A stretch of DNA of 64,000 nucleotides from the NCBI RefSeq assembly GCF_000350225.1, contig NW_005179130.1, positions 62,001 to 126,000 on the forward strand, given 5' to 3'. The notes below the pieces were generated by a model. It ran no database searches and was not told where the DNA came from. It saw only the letters and a program-made list of their open reading frames with translations. Made by a program: the position numbers and the translations under genes. The number at the start of each line of letters is the position of its first letter. Position 1 is the stretch's first letter. Shown in pieces: positions 20,599-31,007 of this stretch. The DNA is from Chondrus crispus (lineage: Eukaryota; Rhodophyta; Florideophyceae; Gigartinales; Gigartinaceae).

Positions 20599-23346
20599 AA
20601 GCCTTGCTCTGGCATTTATTTTTCACAGCCTCTCCGAAGACGTTCGCTCCCTCCTTGCCGACAGTGATCTCACCCTCCCACCCCATGACCTCTGCAACCG
20701 CCTGCACGAGATCACCACTGCCAACCCCACCAACGCACCTTACCTGCTGACTGCCCTTGCCCGAGAAACCACTCTCCGACCAGGCACGCCCATTCTTGAT
20801 TACATCACATCACACAAAAACATACGCACCCGTATGTTGCTGTTNNNNNNNNNNNNNNNNNNNNNNNNNNNNNNNNNNNNNNNNNNNNNNNNNNNNNNNN
20901 NNNNNNNNNNNNNNNNNNNNNNNNNNNNNNNNNNNNNNNNNNNNCACCTTTATCGATGAAGGAAGCCGAAAGCTGTTTGCCTTCTTCCACCCGATCCGTG
21001 CCCTCGCCGCACTCAATGTCAAAAACTTCCTCACATCGGTCAAGCCCCTCTCGGGCCATACCGTACGCCATGTAACCAGTGACAATGCCAAGGACTATAT
21101 CTCCCATGACCTCTGTGCATACTACGACAACCAACACATTACCCTCCACACCACTATCCCTCACACTCCCCAAGAAAATTCCCTAGCCAAACATGCCAAT
21201 CGCACAATATTCGACAATGTCAGAGCTGCCCTGGCCTCCTCGGCCATGCCCCCCCCAATTTTGGGAACACGCCGCCCGGGACTATATCGACAAATACAAC
21301 CATACCCCCACCGCTCCCTACAAGCAACTCCCACAAACACTGTGGTCCCGCACACCAGTCACCATCAATACACTCCTCCCCTTCGGCCAATACGGCTATG
21401 TGACAAACCTTGCACCTAAATCCAAACTGCGGGCTCGCTCCCACCTGCACCGCCACCTCTACCGTACAGACCTAACCCACTATGCCACCTGGAACACCAC
21501 CACAAAAAACCGGCCGATGTCGTGCGTCAGACTTTATCCCCTACGACACAAGCCGCGACCCTGTATCAACACTATCACGCCCCGGCTCCCCGCACCCGTC
21601 AAATCTCACGCCCCACCGGTTCTCCTCAACCACAATCAACACTGTATCACAACCGATGATCATATTGAACCGCTTATCGCCATGCCCAAATTCTGCTTCA
21701 ACACCCTCAACTCCAACACCGAACACGGCGACGCGGCGACCAACCCGCGCTCTGTCCGCGCCGCACGACGTGCACCAGACTCCCACCTCTCGGAAGAATC
21801 CTGGAACTCTGAGCTTCAAAGCTTGGAGAAACACGGCACGCTCTCATACATTCCCAAATCATCCCTCCCACCAGATGCCAAACTGCTCCCACTAAAATTC
21901 ACACTACGCCTCAAACGTGATGAATCCGGCAACATCATCTCCCGCAAAACCAGATGAACAGCCCGCGGTGACAAGCAGATCCCGCACGTCTACTATGACC
22001 CTGATAACATATCCAGCCCTGTCGCTGACCGAGAGGCCGTCCGCTGCGCCCTTGCCCTCACCGCCGGAACCCCCCTCATTGCCGAACATTGGAACCTCGA
22101 ATCAGCCTTCCTACACGAACTACTCGGCCCTGAAGAGACAATCTCTGTTCATCAGCCACCCCAATTTGACAGGTCATACAAACACCCAGGACATGTCGGA
22201 GTACTCCCCGGCAACATGTATGGCACCAAACAGGCCTGCAAAATATTCACCTCAGGCCTCGCCGGTAACCTAAAACTCTGGAACTTCACACGCCTCACCA
22301 GTGACAGCTGCACCTCTCTGCTCCGCACTGAACGCAGCTCTTACTTCGTCCTATTTGTCATAACCATCGATGACTTTCTTGCCGTCAGCAATCATCGCCC
22401 CTCCTTGACTCCACTCGCGCGAAACTCGCCTCACGCTATACTGTCAAAAACCACGGGCCGGTCAGACATCTTCTTGGAGGGAAAGTGGACTGCACACCCA
22501 CCTCCATCTCGATCAACCAACCCGCCTTCATTATGGAAATACTGAAAAGGTTCAATATGGAGACCTGCAACCCCAGCCCCACTCCCTACTACATTACTGT
22601 CATCTCTGCCCGCAAAACCGACGAGGCCAAACTCCCCTCCACCACCCCCTACTCGGCCGCTGTCGGCTGCCTTTGCTACCTCACCGACAGCACCGGCCTC
22701 GACTTGGCCTTCGTCACGGGCCTCCTCGGCCGGTACTCACACGACCCCTGCCAACGACACTGGCATACCGCACAGCCAGTCCTGCGCTACCTTCGGCACA
22801 CACCTACACGCGGAATCACATAAAAGAATGCCACGCCCCCACAACCCCTCGATGCGTACTCGGACCCCGAATTTGCGTCCTGCCTTGACACACGTCGCTC
22901 CACATCCAGCTTCATCGCGCTCTGGCGACAAGGCTCCATTGCCTGGCAATCCAAACGCCTTAAATTCGTTGCATCCTCAACATGGGAGGCAGAATACATC
23001 TCTGCCTTCCATGCATCTCAAGACACGAACTGCATGCGCAACCTCCTACGTGACTTCCGCGTCCTCGATCCCTCCATACCGACCCCCTTCACATAAACAA
23101 TACCGGTACCATCACCACGGCCAAATCTCCACGCCCAACGCCCAAATCGAAGCACATCGACGTAAAATACCACTACGTCAACGAACAAGTGCTCCGACGC
23201 CGCATTACCCCCGTGAAGATACCATCGCGAGACAGTCCCGCAGACTGCCTCACGAAACGCCTCAAACCTACGATCTTTGAGCACCAACTCTCCACGCTCC
23301 GGCTCACCGCAACACCATCATCAAGCGCGGCAATTGTCGTATCTTA
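20599..23346 (+). mobile_element. Decayed Ty1/Copia element remnant
   Basis: The order of recognisable pieces is Copia-type: a gag piece (20599-20844), the scaffold gap, integrase (20945-21470; SDNAKDY, TIPHTPQENSLAKHANR), RT (about 21790-22450; WNLESAFLHE, MYGTKQACK, the YVDD site altered to TIDD), then RT end and RNase H (22485-23346; AVGCLCYLT, LDLAFVTGLLGRYSHDPCQRHWH, SPADCLTKRLKP). The frame changes repeatedly and includes a TGA at 21955-21957, so it is dead. Codons are C-rich, unlike the young Copia at 25203. The left end abuts the Chromo-II LTR; no LTR of its own is certain. TTGTCGTATCTTA occurs at about 23334 and 23391 and could mark an LTR edge. Confidence 0.8.
20845..20944. other. 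Assembly gap (100 N)
   Basis: Exactly 100 N, the usual placeholder for a gap of unknown size. It falls between Copia gag and integrase, so the gag end, protease and pre-integrase region of that remnant are not seen. Any ORF drawn across it is meaningless. Confidence 0.98.
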
Positions 23347-23761
23347 ATTTTTTCCCGCTTGATGCCGCCACTGATCACCCTCCACTCGTTGTCGTATCTT
23401 ACACGTGTACATAGCTCCCCCGGTACTTAACACCGCCGTCGCTCCTCCCACAGTAAACACGACCAAGATCTTGAGTCTCTCCTACACGGCAAACACAGTT
23501 ACTGCAGACGAGAGCCGAAAGCCAGTCCAGCTTCCTGGGTCCATCTCCAATCGCCTCCGACACCTCTGCCTTTTGGGAAAATCCACAACCTCTCCAAGTT
23601 ACGTCTTCCACTGCCTGGATATCGGAAACGAAGACGAAAAACGCGCTTTCGCACCACGACGGTCGAGCTGCATGACCTCAAAAACAATCCAATCCACGAA
23701 GCATAGGCCTGGCCCTGCTGTGTTTTATGCAATTTCTTCTATTAACGTTAGTGGCTTGCCC
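23347..23761. other. Intergenic, between Copia remnant and membrane gene
   Basis: A plus-strand ORF of 127 codons (23405-23788) runs into the 3' end of the minus-strand gene; its product has no recognisable feature and I do not support it. Otherwise this is the likely 3' flank of the gene at 23762-25132. Confidence 0.4.
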
Positions 23762-25132
23762 TTAGTACACATCTGGCTCTTCCCATGACCAATCCGAGCA
23801 CTCCTCTTTATGTCCCTCTTTGTAGACCAACAGGTGTGGCCCTCTTCGAGATACTCCAATCACTCTCTTCGCTGCAACAGTAGATTTCATCTTGGACGCT
23901 TTTTCTGTACATACAAGCTGAAGAATTTGTGGCACGGAACAAAACGTTTTGTATCCTTTCCGTCCTTTCAAAACCACCATGTATATCCATGACACAAGGA
24001 CAAGGACAGCCAGAAGCAGTGTAGTTGCCGCAAGAACTGCGAACGCAGGTGTTGCTAAGTTAAGATCCACCTCGCTAATATTTTGCCCTTCTTCCTCGCG
24101 CAAGTAGAGCTCCTTATCTTCCAATATATCACTCATGGCTATGTTTACCAGATTCGATACGCCACCTCGGAATCCCACTGTACTGACAAATGCCAAATTC
24201 GATGCAGCTTTCTTCTCTTGCTCCTCGTTGTCCAAAGGACCAACTCGCACAACCAGGCCCTCGCTTGAATCCTTGTCAATGTCTTGTACGAGTACGATAA
24301 AACTGGCCATCTTTCCGTTCTTTCGGGCCTGACCCCACCCCGCGCATGCCGTGATATGCATTTTACCACAATAGAGACGTTTCACCTCTGGTTCGCATTC
24401 GTCTGCGACAAATTTCGCTTCGCGGACGTCATTTATGTCGCCATTCTGTTTAAAAGGATTTTCGATATCAGAAAAATTGCACAGCACTGGGGAAGAGACC
24501 CTCATCTGCCATTCTCGAAATATCATTGGTTCCCGAAAGTTTTCTTCATTGACACACATACCGCCCGGCAAGGCTGAGCGAAATTCTTGTTTTTCTGCGT
24601 CCAAGGTCAATTCCTTGTACGCATATGAGTAGAGTTTCGTGTGAGTGTAGTTGCTCTTTATGCATCTATTCAAATCTGCCAAGGCATACAAGCGCGTACT
24701 GATCATTGGCTTACAGTCAGTGCTGTTGCACTTCAGCTCAAAATCGTTTGAAAAGTCGATCTCTAAGGGCGTGCCTGTGAAAGTGACAACAGCTGCATAT
24801 TGTTGGGGCTTGAAAGCAGTGACGGTTCTTCCGTTGATGCAAAAGCCAAGGACGACGATAGAGGCAGTGGAGAGTATGATTAGGAAGGAGAACAAGCGAG
24901 CGAGAATGATAGGACCGATGGGCCCGCCGGTGAGTGTTCCGATCTTGGAGGTTTCCGGAAGAATGGGCTGACGTCTATCGTACAAGAGAAAGAGATTTGC
25001 ATACTCGCAGAGTGTTTGACATTGCCACTTGATGATGCCAAGTAAGAGGATGTCGAAGACTAAGACAGCGATGCCGGAAGCCAAGTAGGAGTCAACGCTA
25101 ATGCGCCAAACACCCGGAGTCGGCACAGACAT
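23762..25132 (-). CDS. Predicted multi-pass membrane protein, unknown family (456 aa)
   Basis: A single-exon ORF with ATG at 25130-25132 and an in-frame TGA about 30 bp upstream, so the start is well placed. There are two hydrophobic segments near the N-terminus (about residues 17-36 and 75-99), then about 260 mostly polar residues with many Cys and N-glycosylation sequons (NST, NYT, NFS, NIS), then a third membrane segment (about 364-386) and a basic C-terminal tail of about 67 residues. The layout fits a surface or endomembrane protein whose large loop faces the lumen or outside. I recognise no domain. The frame is intact and codon use differs from the C-rich Copia remnant beside it. A young Copia element sits only 70 bp upstream of the start codon and may affect expression. 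Confidence 0.72.
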   Translation of the reverse strand: MSVPTPGVWRISVDSYLASGIAVLVFDILLLGIIKWQCQTLCEYANLFLLYDRRQPILPETSKIGTLTGGPIGPIILARLFSFLIILSTASIVVLGFCINGRTVTAFKPQQYAAVVTFTGTPLEIDFSNDFELKCNSTDCKPMISTRLYALADLNRCIKSNYTHTKLYSYAYKELTLDAEKQEFRSALPGGMCVNEENFREPMIFREWQMRVSSPVLCNFSDIENPFKQNGDINDVREAKFVADECEPEVKRLYCGKMHITACAGWGQARKNGKMASFIVLVQDIDKDSSEGLVVRVGPLDNEEQEKKAASNLAFVSTVGFRGGVSNLVNIAMSDILEDKELYLREEEGQNISEVDLNLATPAFAVLAATTLLLAVLVLVSWIYMVVLKGRKGYKTFCSVPQILQLVCTEKASKMKSTVAAKRVIGVSRRGPHLLVYKEGHKEECSDWSWEEPDVY

Positions 25133-25197
25133 TGAAGGGCAAGGTTGCGGTTGACAAAGTGTTCACTCTCTGGAAGAAAGTGCGGGATGAGCGGTCT

Positions 25198-25202
25198 CAA
25201 AT
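25198..25202. repeat. Target-site duplication CAAAT, left
   Basis: CAAAT directly precedes the 5' LTR; the identical CAAAT follows the 3' LTR at 31003-31007. A 5-bp duplication is normal for Copia integrases and shows the insertion is complete. Confidence 0.93.
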
Positions 25203-25594
25203 TGTCAAAAGAATGGGACGCACTTGGGGTATGCTGTAATAGAAACGGCATTACAGAAGTCCCAGGCCGAATGTTTAGAGTTGGGAGATCAAAGGTCGTG
25301 GCCTTTCTGTTAGTTTAGGTAGAATGGAGACACTGTCAGTCACCCTTTTCCGCAATGCGATGGTCAGCGAACTATAGAGCGAATTGCGAGAGCTGGAGAG
25401 AGAGGACGGGCTAGGACGAACATCAGTAAACAATTGTTGCATTTTGCATCTCTTGGCGGCGCTCTCCCGTGCGAGCAGCCGCATCACTCGTCTTCACTCG
25501 TCCCGAGCTCCGGAAGGAACGGCACAGGCTCCAGTGCGCCTGGTGCCAGGGACATCAAAGCAAGGACAACTCAATTCATAGGAGTTTTCCGACA
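25203..25594 (+). repeat. Copia 5' LTR (392 bp)
   Basis: TGTCAAAAGAATGG to GGAGTTTTCCGACA, with TGTC/GACA ends. It is nearly identical to 30611-31002. ACTATAGAGCG near 25371 is a possible weak TATA-like start signal. It lies upstream and reads away from the minus-strand membrane gene. Confidence 0.95.
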
Positions 25595-25676
25595 TTCCGG
25601 AATTAAGGAAGACTTTTACATCATCCTTTGCACAAGGCAGTGAAAAAACCCGCGCAAGCTGACTAGCAGGTATATC

Positions 25677-27389
25677 ATGCCGCCAACACCGACCAACCTT
25701 GACCACGTGACTCACGTGCCCGAGGCCCCCTTTTCCGCGTCTCAGGGCCCTTTTGGTAACATTCGACTGAGCAACGCCCATCAAGAAGGCATCTTCAACC
25801 TTTTTAATGGGTACGCCACGCAGTCCGCAGTCGCACGAGGAGAAGACCTTATCGATCAAATTCGCGAAGATCTTGAGCCCCGTGAGCTAGTTGATCCAAT
25901 GATAACCGTCAATTATGAGATCTACAAGAAGATTCGAGTTTTTCTGAATGAGCAAGGTGTTGACACCCCTGCCACGGGTGCCTCGGGCGGTCTCATTGTG
26001 AATCGCATTCTTCACACCATTTGGAATAGGCAGGAAGACCGCATAGAACGCGAGAAAGCAGTGGCTCAGTTCAAGTCCATCAAAAGGGGAACCTTTGTTC
26101 CGAGTTCTCCATCATTTTCAAGCCCAGGCTTCCCTGATCAACCATTTTCTACCGCAAGCCCCGCGCCAACAAACACCCCGAATGCCCAAACGACATATTC
26201 ATCTTCAAACAACGCCGCAAAGGGGATGAGTATGGCATATTCGTCCAACTGCCAGCGTTTTTGGGGCAAGAATGATGAAGATTGGCTCACAAAGCTCAAC
26301 AGGTACCAATTCATGTGCGCTCAGAACAAGGTGACAGGTTCAGATAAGGTGAGTTTCCTTCATTATATGCTTGATGGCGCCGCATTGCAGTTCTTCAGAA
26401 ATGAGATTGAGGGAAAATTGACGAACTATGGAGAGGTAATGAGACGATTTCATGAGAGATACGCCTCTGCAGCAAAGCAAGATTACATCTCTCATCAGTT
26501 AAGTGAAATCCATATCTCGAATTTCGAGACACAGGACAATTTCAGCGAAGGGGCCGCCTTTCGTGCGATGGTAGATGAGATAGATCGACTCACGCCGATG
26601 TCGCACCCAGAGGACAGGACCGACAGAGCAAAGACACTTCACCTTCAGCAAGCCGTCCTCGGCAAGGACTGGGCTCGTACCATACTGTCCAATGTGACAG
26701 CAAATGAATTAAGGTATCATAACCTAATCGAACGTCTTGAATATTCATTACAACAATCGGCTAAGCACCTTTCCGCACCTTCCCGCGCCCCTCACTACAA
26801 CAGCAACCAGATCCGAAGTACCAGGTGGAAAGCCACAAACTTTGCCGGTCAGGCGAGATACGGCAGAGAACCAAGGAGTAACGCGTCGATCGTCCCCAAA
26901 CAATTCAACCGTGACAGTCGTGTCTACCCCAAAGAAAATTGGCCTCAGAGAGATAATCGTAAGGATTTGCTCACCTGTCATAACTGCGGGAAGACTGGGT
27001 GCCGTTGGTTCAAGTGTAAGGAACCTGTTGATATGAAACGGGTCCTTCGTAACCGTATGCATGCCGCCCAAGAAAACACTCGCCGCCGAGGTTCATTTGG
27101 CATAAACTTCAACGAAATATGCGATGACCTGGCAGGAGACATGATGGAAATCATGTTGACGTCGACCGAAGATGAAATAAACGGCGACGGATATGATAGA
27201 ACAAGCGAAATAACTGAGGAGAAAGCGCAGGAAGAGCTCATGTCTAAACTCGAAGATGCGTCAGCCAATGCAGCCGCGATTCACCACAATGCAGTGCGAT
27301 TCGAACTTGCAAAGTTACCTCACGACGAATTGGGCCAGGATAGCGTGAACGAAGATCCAGACGAAGGGGATTTTGGCAGCGGGGTTTGA
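25677..27389 (+). CDS. gag: Copia Gag (570 aa)
   Basis: ATG at 25677, 83 bp after the 5' LTR; stop TGA at 27387-27389. An N-terminal polar region is followed by a capsid-like helical region (about residues 185-375; FWGKNDEDWLTKLNRYQFMC, VMRRFHERYASAAKQDYISH) that would assemble the particle. A basic stretch with a zinc-knuckle-like motif CHNCGKTGCRWFKC (about residues 434-447) would bind the RNA. The knuckle has Cys where the classical C-C-H-C motif has His. An acidic C-terminal tail follows. Pol starts in the -1 frame across the stop codon; the pol frame is open from 27344, giving a short overlap of about 46 nt. Confidence 0.9.
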   Translation: MPPTPTNLDHVTHVPEAPFSASQGPFGNIRLSNAHQEGIFNLFNGYATQSAVARGEDLIDQIREDLEPRELVDPMITVNYEIYKKIRVFLNEQGVDTPATGASGGLIVNRILHTIWNRQEDRIEREKAVAQFKSIKRGTFVPSSPSFSSPGFPDQPFSTASPAPTNTPNAQTTYSSSNNAAKGMSMAYSSNCQRFWGKNDEDWLTKLNRYQFMCAQNKVTGSDKVSFLHYMLDGAALQFFRNEIEGKLTNYGEVMRRFHERYASAAKQDYISHQLSEIHISNFETQDNFSEGAAFRAMVDEIDRLTPMSHPEDRTDRAKTLHLQQAVLGKDWARTILSNVTANELRYHNLIERLEYSLQQSAKHLSAPSRAPHYNSNQIRSTRWKATNFAGQARYGREPRSNASIVPKQFNRDSRVYPKENWPQRDNRKDLLTCHNCGKTGCRWFKCKEPVDMKRVLRNRMHAAQENTRRRGSFGINFNEICDDLAGDMMEIMLTSTEDEINGDGYDRTSEITEEKAQEELMSKLEDASANAAAIHHNAVRFELAKLPHDELGQDSVNEDPDEGDFGSGV

Positions 27390-30300
27390 ATTGCCGACAG
27401 ACCCCAGAAGCCAGGCACAAGCTTCCGCCTGATAAGATTGTCGGTCGGACTATTCTCAAGTTAAATCCCAAATACCTCCTCAACCCCCACACGGTAGCCA
27501 AACGACGTAACATCACTCCCACATCAACTCCGAGGCACTCCGGCGGAAGAATGAAAGAGGTTTTGAAGGTAATCATATCTCGTCCCGATAAAGTAAAACA
27601 GTACAGCACGAAGTCCTTTGAGGGCGCGTGTGCGGACACGGGAGCTCAGAAGTCAGTATGTGGATTGGCACAGGCGAAGGCATATTGCCGTGCCCGTAAG
27701 GAAGCATTCAGGCTTCACCCCTCGCCCTACTCCTATAAATTCAGGGATGGAGTCCGTGCAAGCCTTGGCATGATTGATGTAAGAATGCGCATCAAGGAAG
27801 GTTTCTATCTGCAGTTTTTTGTGGACGTGGTAGATGCCGATATCCCATTGCTGCTCGGGTTGGATTTGCTTGACAAACACATGCTCGTAGCCGACAATAC
27901 AGTCAACTTGCTAATTAGTAAGGTTGGCCGGTGGACAGTTCCGATTGTACGAGCACACGGACACATGTTCGTCAAGTGGAATGTGCACGAAGTACTGTAC
28001 ACGAGGACAGAACTCGAGCGCCTACACTTACACTTCTTCCACCCCTCGAAGCAGAAGCTCCTAAACCTTCTGAAACGAGGCACTCCTGATTGCATTACGG
28101 CGGAAACGCCGGGGGTAATACAAGACATTGTTGATAAATGCGCCGGCTGTAAGCGTTTCGGCATTCGACCGTACCGCTTTCGTGTATCCGTCCCCGGCGA
28201 TCAAATCGTCTTTAACCACGAAGTCGCTATTGACCTTTTTTGGGTAGGAGGTAACCCGATCCTTCACGTCGTCGATACTCACACAGGTTACCAGAACGTG
28301 GGTTTACCAAAGAGTCTGTCAGCGCAACACGTATGGGAGGCGTTTCTCGAAGCTTGGGTAACAGTGTATGTTGGTATGCCGAACCGGATCAGGGCCGACC
28401 AAGGATCTGTATTCACTTCCAAGTTTTGGGACGATGTTACCGCTCTACACGGCGTTGAGTTACAGCTGTCCGGGGTGGAGAGTCATAATTCAATCGGAAT
28501 TGGGGAACGTTACCACGCACCACTCAGGCGTGTGTTCCGAGTCATTCGCTCGCAATATCCTAACTTGGACCCTGAGATTGCACTGCGGTTGGCTGTCAAG
28601 GCATCGAATGACACCCTTGGACCAGACGGATATGTCCCATCTCGGCTCGTCTACGGTGTGGATCCTGCCTTACCAGTTGTGAACGCTCGACACCCTGCGC
28701 AACGCGAAAGAATGGAAGCACTTGCCACCGCGAAAAGGGAAATGGCTACCATTACTGCCGAAAACCGGATCAAGCAAGCATTGCGCTCAAAACTACCTCC
28801 AGCAACAAGATATAATATTCAGCCCGGAGACAACGTGCTGATTTATCGAGAGAAGGAGAAGGAGTGGATGGGGCCACACAGGGTCGCCCGCATTTGTGAG
28901 AAGGAGGTATTCGTCGATTGGGAAGGCAAGGAGAAGCACTTCAATTTGGCTCAAGTCCTGCCAATGCCTCGTGAGCAGGGAGATCGTGAGCTCAAAAGGC
29001 TACTTCAAGGCATGGAGCAATTCAAGTCAAATCCACCCCCTGGGATTTTCATGACAGAGACCCTACATCCCGTTGATCCTAGAGGACAGTCGGCAATGTT
29101 TGACCGAGCAAAGGCGATGGAACTCGACGGATTGGCGAAGCGCGGCGTGTACGAAATTGTGTTGAAGGAAGACGTCCCCAAAAATGCAAATGTATTAGGG
29201 GGGCGCTTTGTTCTCACTGTTAAGAACAGCAATACAGATGATGAGGTTCACAAGGCAAGATTCGTAGTCCAAGGGCACACGGATAATGAAAAGAACCTAC
29301 TTGTGCACAACAGCACTAATTTGCGACAGGGATCTATTCGTGTATTGGTCGCTATCGCTGCGGTTTTTGGATTTCGCTTGTGGTCACAGGATGTGTCCCA
29401 GGCGTACTTGCAGAGCGCATGCAAGCTGATGCGCAAAGTTTACGTGAAACCGACCAAAGAATTTCGCCTACCACCTGGTCGGCTACTCAAGTTGTTAAAG
29501 CCCCTTTACGGGCTCTCCGACTCCGGCGACTATTGGCATTCTACGTTCTCAGACCACCTCATTAACGACTTACGTATGATGAAGACAGCAGGCGATTTAT
29601 CACTTTTCTTCAAGGTTGTGGATGGGAAACTCAGGGGAATGACTGATGCGTATGTCGACGATACTATTGGAACGGGGGACAAAGTGTTCGAGGAGGAATC
29701 AAAGATGACAGGGGAACGCTTCCAGTCCAAAAATCGCGAGGTTGGCAGCTTCCAGTTCGCGGGGATCGAAATTAAACAAATTGCGAACGGCTACATGATG
29801 CACCAGGAACGATTTGCAATGAAGATTGCTCTGTTATCGAAAAACAGTACATTCCCAGAGTTCCGATCGAAACGGCAGGAGTTAGCGTGGCTAACCCACA
29901 CGCGACCGGACATCTCTGCTGCAGTAAATCTTGCAGCTCAGGTTACAGAGAGCAAATTCGGCAGGAAGGACATTTCGACGCTCAACCAAGTGATAAAAAG
30001 AGTGCACTCCACTGCGAAGAGGGGGATAAGGCAGCAGAAGTTAGACATCGAGTCATTGTCCCTGAAGGTGTTCACCGACTCCTCTTTTGCGAACACGCCC
30101 GAGTTAAGATCGCAGTTAGGTTTTGTTGTTCTGCTTTGTGATGCCACAAACAAGTGTAACATACTGCACTTTTCATCGGTGAAGAGCAAACGGGTATCAC
30201 GATCAGTCATGGGATCGGAAGTACTAGCATTTGCAGATGGATTCGACTATGCTTACCTGCTGAAAATTGATCTCGAGCGTGCTATTGGCCAGAAACTGCC

Positions 30301-30574
30301 ACTTGCTATGCATACGGACTCAGAAAGCCTTTTTAAGACGATCGTGAAATCGACCACCACGACCGAAAAAAGGTTGATGATAGACATTCAAGCTGCGCGA
30401 GACGCCTACGCGAAACAAGAAATCAGCGATGTCGGCTGGATCCGGACTGACGAAAATCCGGCGGATGGCCTGACTAAGAGCAAACCTTGCTCAGCTCTGG
30501 TAGAAATTTTGGAAACTGGGAGGCTAAGCGTCAGAGTACAGCAATGGGTATTTCGTACCCCGCTGAGGCAGTAA
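27344..30574 (+). CDS. pol: Copia Pol polyprotein (about 1060 aa)
   Basis: The frame is open from 27344 (after TAG 27341-27343) to TAA 30572-30574 and lies -1 to gag, with no good ATG at its start, so it is probably made by -1 frameshifting as a Gag-Pol fusion. From the first codon after the overlap (27386) the domains are protease with DTGA (residues 84-87), pre-integrase zinc region (HLHFFHPS then CAGCKRF), integrase core with Asp (EVAIDLFW), Asp (IRADQGSVFTSKFW) and Glu (IGIGERYHAPLR), RT (ARFVVQGHTD, LWSQDVSQAYLQS, PLYGLSDSGDYW, YVDD at 756-759) and RNase H (VFTDSSFAN, GSEVLAFADG, HTDSESL, NPADGLTK). Every catalytic residue that I can place is present. Confidence 0.94.
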   Translation, partial: RERRSRRRGFWQRGLNCRQTPEARHKLPPDKIVGRTILKLNPKYLLNPHTVAKRRNITPTSTPRHSGGRMKEVLKVIISRPDKVKQYSTKSFEGACADTGAQKSVCGLAQAKAYCRARKEAFRLHPSPYSYKFRDGVRASLGMIDVRMRIKEGFYLQFFVDVVDADIPLLLGLDLLDKHMLVADNTVNLLISKVGRWTVPIVRAHGHMFVKWNVHEVLYTRTELERLHLHFFHPSKQKLLNLLKRGTPDCITAETPGVIQDIVDKCAGCKRFGIRPYRFRVSVPGDQIVFNHEVAIDLFWVGGNPILHVVDTHTGYQNVGLPKSLSAQHVWEAFLEAWVTVYVGMPNRIRADQGSVFTSKFWDDVTALHGVELQLSGVESHNSIGIGERYHAPLRRVFRVIRSQYPNLDPEIALRLAVKASNDTLGPDGYVPSRLVYGVDPALPVVNARHPAQRERMEALATAKREMATITAENRIKQALRSKLPPATRYNIQPGDNVLIYREKEKEWMGPHRVARICEKEVFVDWEGKEKHFNLAQVLPMPREQGDRELKRLLQGMEQFKSNPPPGIFMTETLHPVDPRGQSAMFDRAKAMELDGLAKRGVYEIVLKEDVPKNANVLGGRFVLTVKNSNTDDEVHKARFVVQGHTDNEKNLLVHNSTNLRQGSIRVLVAIAAVFGFRLWSQDVSQAYLQSACKLMRKVYVKPTKEFRLPPGRLLKLLKPLYGLSDSGDYWHSTFSDHLINDLRMMKTAGDLSLFFKVVDGKLRGMTDAYVDDTIGTGDKVFEEESKMTGERFQSKNREVGSFQFAGIEIKQIANGYMMHQERFAMKIALLSKNSTFPEFRSKRQELAWLTHTRPDISAAVNLAAQVTESKFGRKDISTLNQVIKRVHSTAKRGIRQQKLDIESLSLKVFTDSSFANTPELRSQLGFVVLLCDATNKCNILHFSSVKSKRVSRSVMGSEVLAFADGFDYAYLLKIDLERAIGQKLPLAMHTDSESLFKTIVKSTTTTEKRLMIDIQAARDAYAKQEISDVGWIRTDENPADGLTKSKPCSALVEILETGRLSVRVQQWVFRTPLRQ

Positions 30575-30610
30575 GAGGACACCCGACTTTGGTCTCTAAG
30601 ACCCCCCGAA

Positions 30611-31002
30611 TGTCAAAAGAATGGGACGCACTTGGGGTATGCTGTAATAGAAACGGCATTACAGAAGTCCCAGGCCGAATGTTTCGAGTTGGGAGATCAA
30701 AGGTCGTGGCCTTTCTGTTAGTTTAGGTAGAATGGAGACACTGTCAGTCACCCTTTTCCGCAATGCGATGGTCAGCGAACTATAGAGCGAATTGCGAGAG
30801 CTGGAGAGAGAGGAGGGGCTAGGACGAACATCAGTAAACAATTGTTGCATTTTGCATCTCTTGGCGGCGCTCTCCCGTGCGAGCAGCCGCATCACTCGTC
30901 TTCACTCGTCCCGAGCTCCGGAAGGAACGGCACAGGCTCCAGTGCGCCTGGTGCCAGGGACATCAAAGCAAGGACAACTCAATTCATAGGAGTTTTCCGA
31001 CA
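30611..31002 (+). repeat. Copia 3' LTR (392 bp)
   Basis: Same length and ends as 25203-25594 with two substitutions, which points to a recent insertion. It is followed by CAAAT at 31003-31007, the right half of the target duplication. Confidence 0.95.
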
Positions 31003-31007
31003 CAAAT

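Larger units (their letters stand above)
25203..31002 (+). mobile_element. Complete young Ty1/Copia retrotransposon (5.8 kb)
   Basis: A 5800-bp element with two 392-bp LTRs that differ at only two positions by my reading (25282 region A/C and 25412 region C/G), and a perfect CAAAT duplication. It has separate gag (25677-27389) and pol (27386-30574) frames, both open, with pol in the -1 frame relative to gag. Domain order protease, integrase, RT, RNase H makes it Copia. No clear tRNA-type primer site starting TGG follows the 5' LTR, and the sequence before the 3' LTR (CTCTAAGACCCCCCGAA) is not purine-rich, which is unusual. All of the coding capacity looks intact, so it may be active or very recently active. 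Confidence 0.95.

Noticed and set aside
20489..21419. ORFs drawn across the N-gap
   Set aside because: The gap has unknown length, so frames on its two sides cannot be joined.
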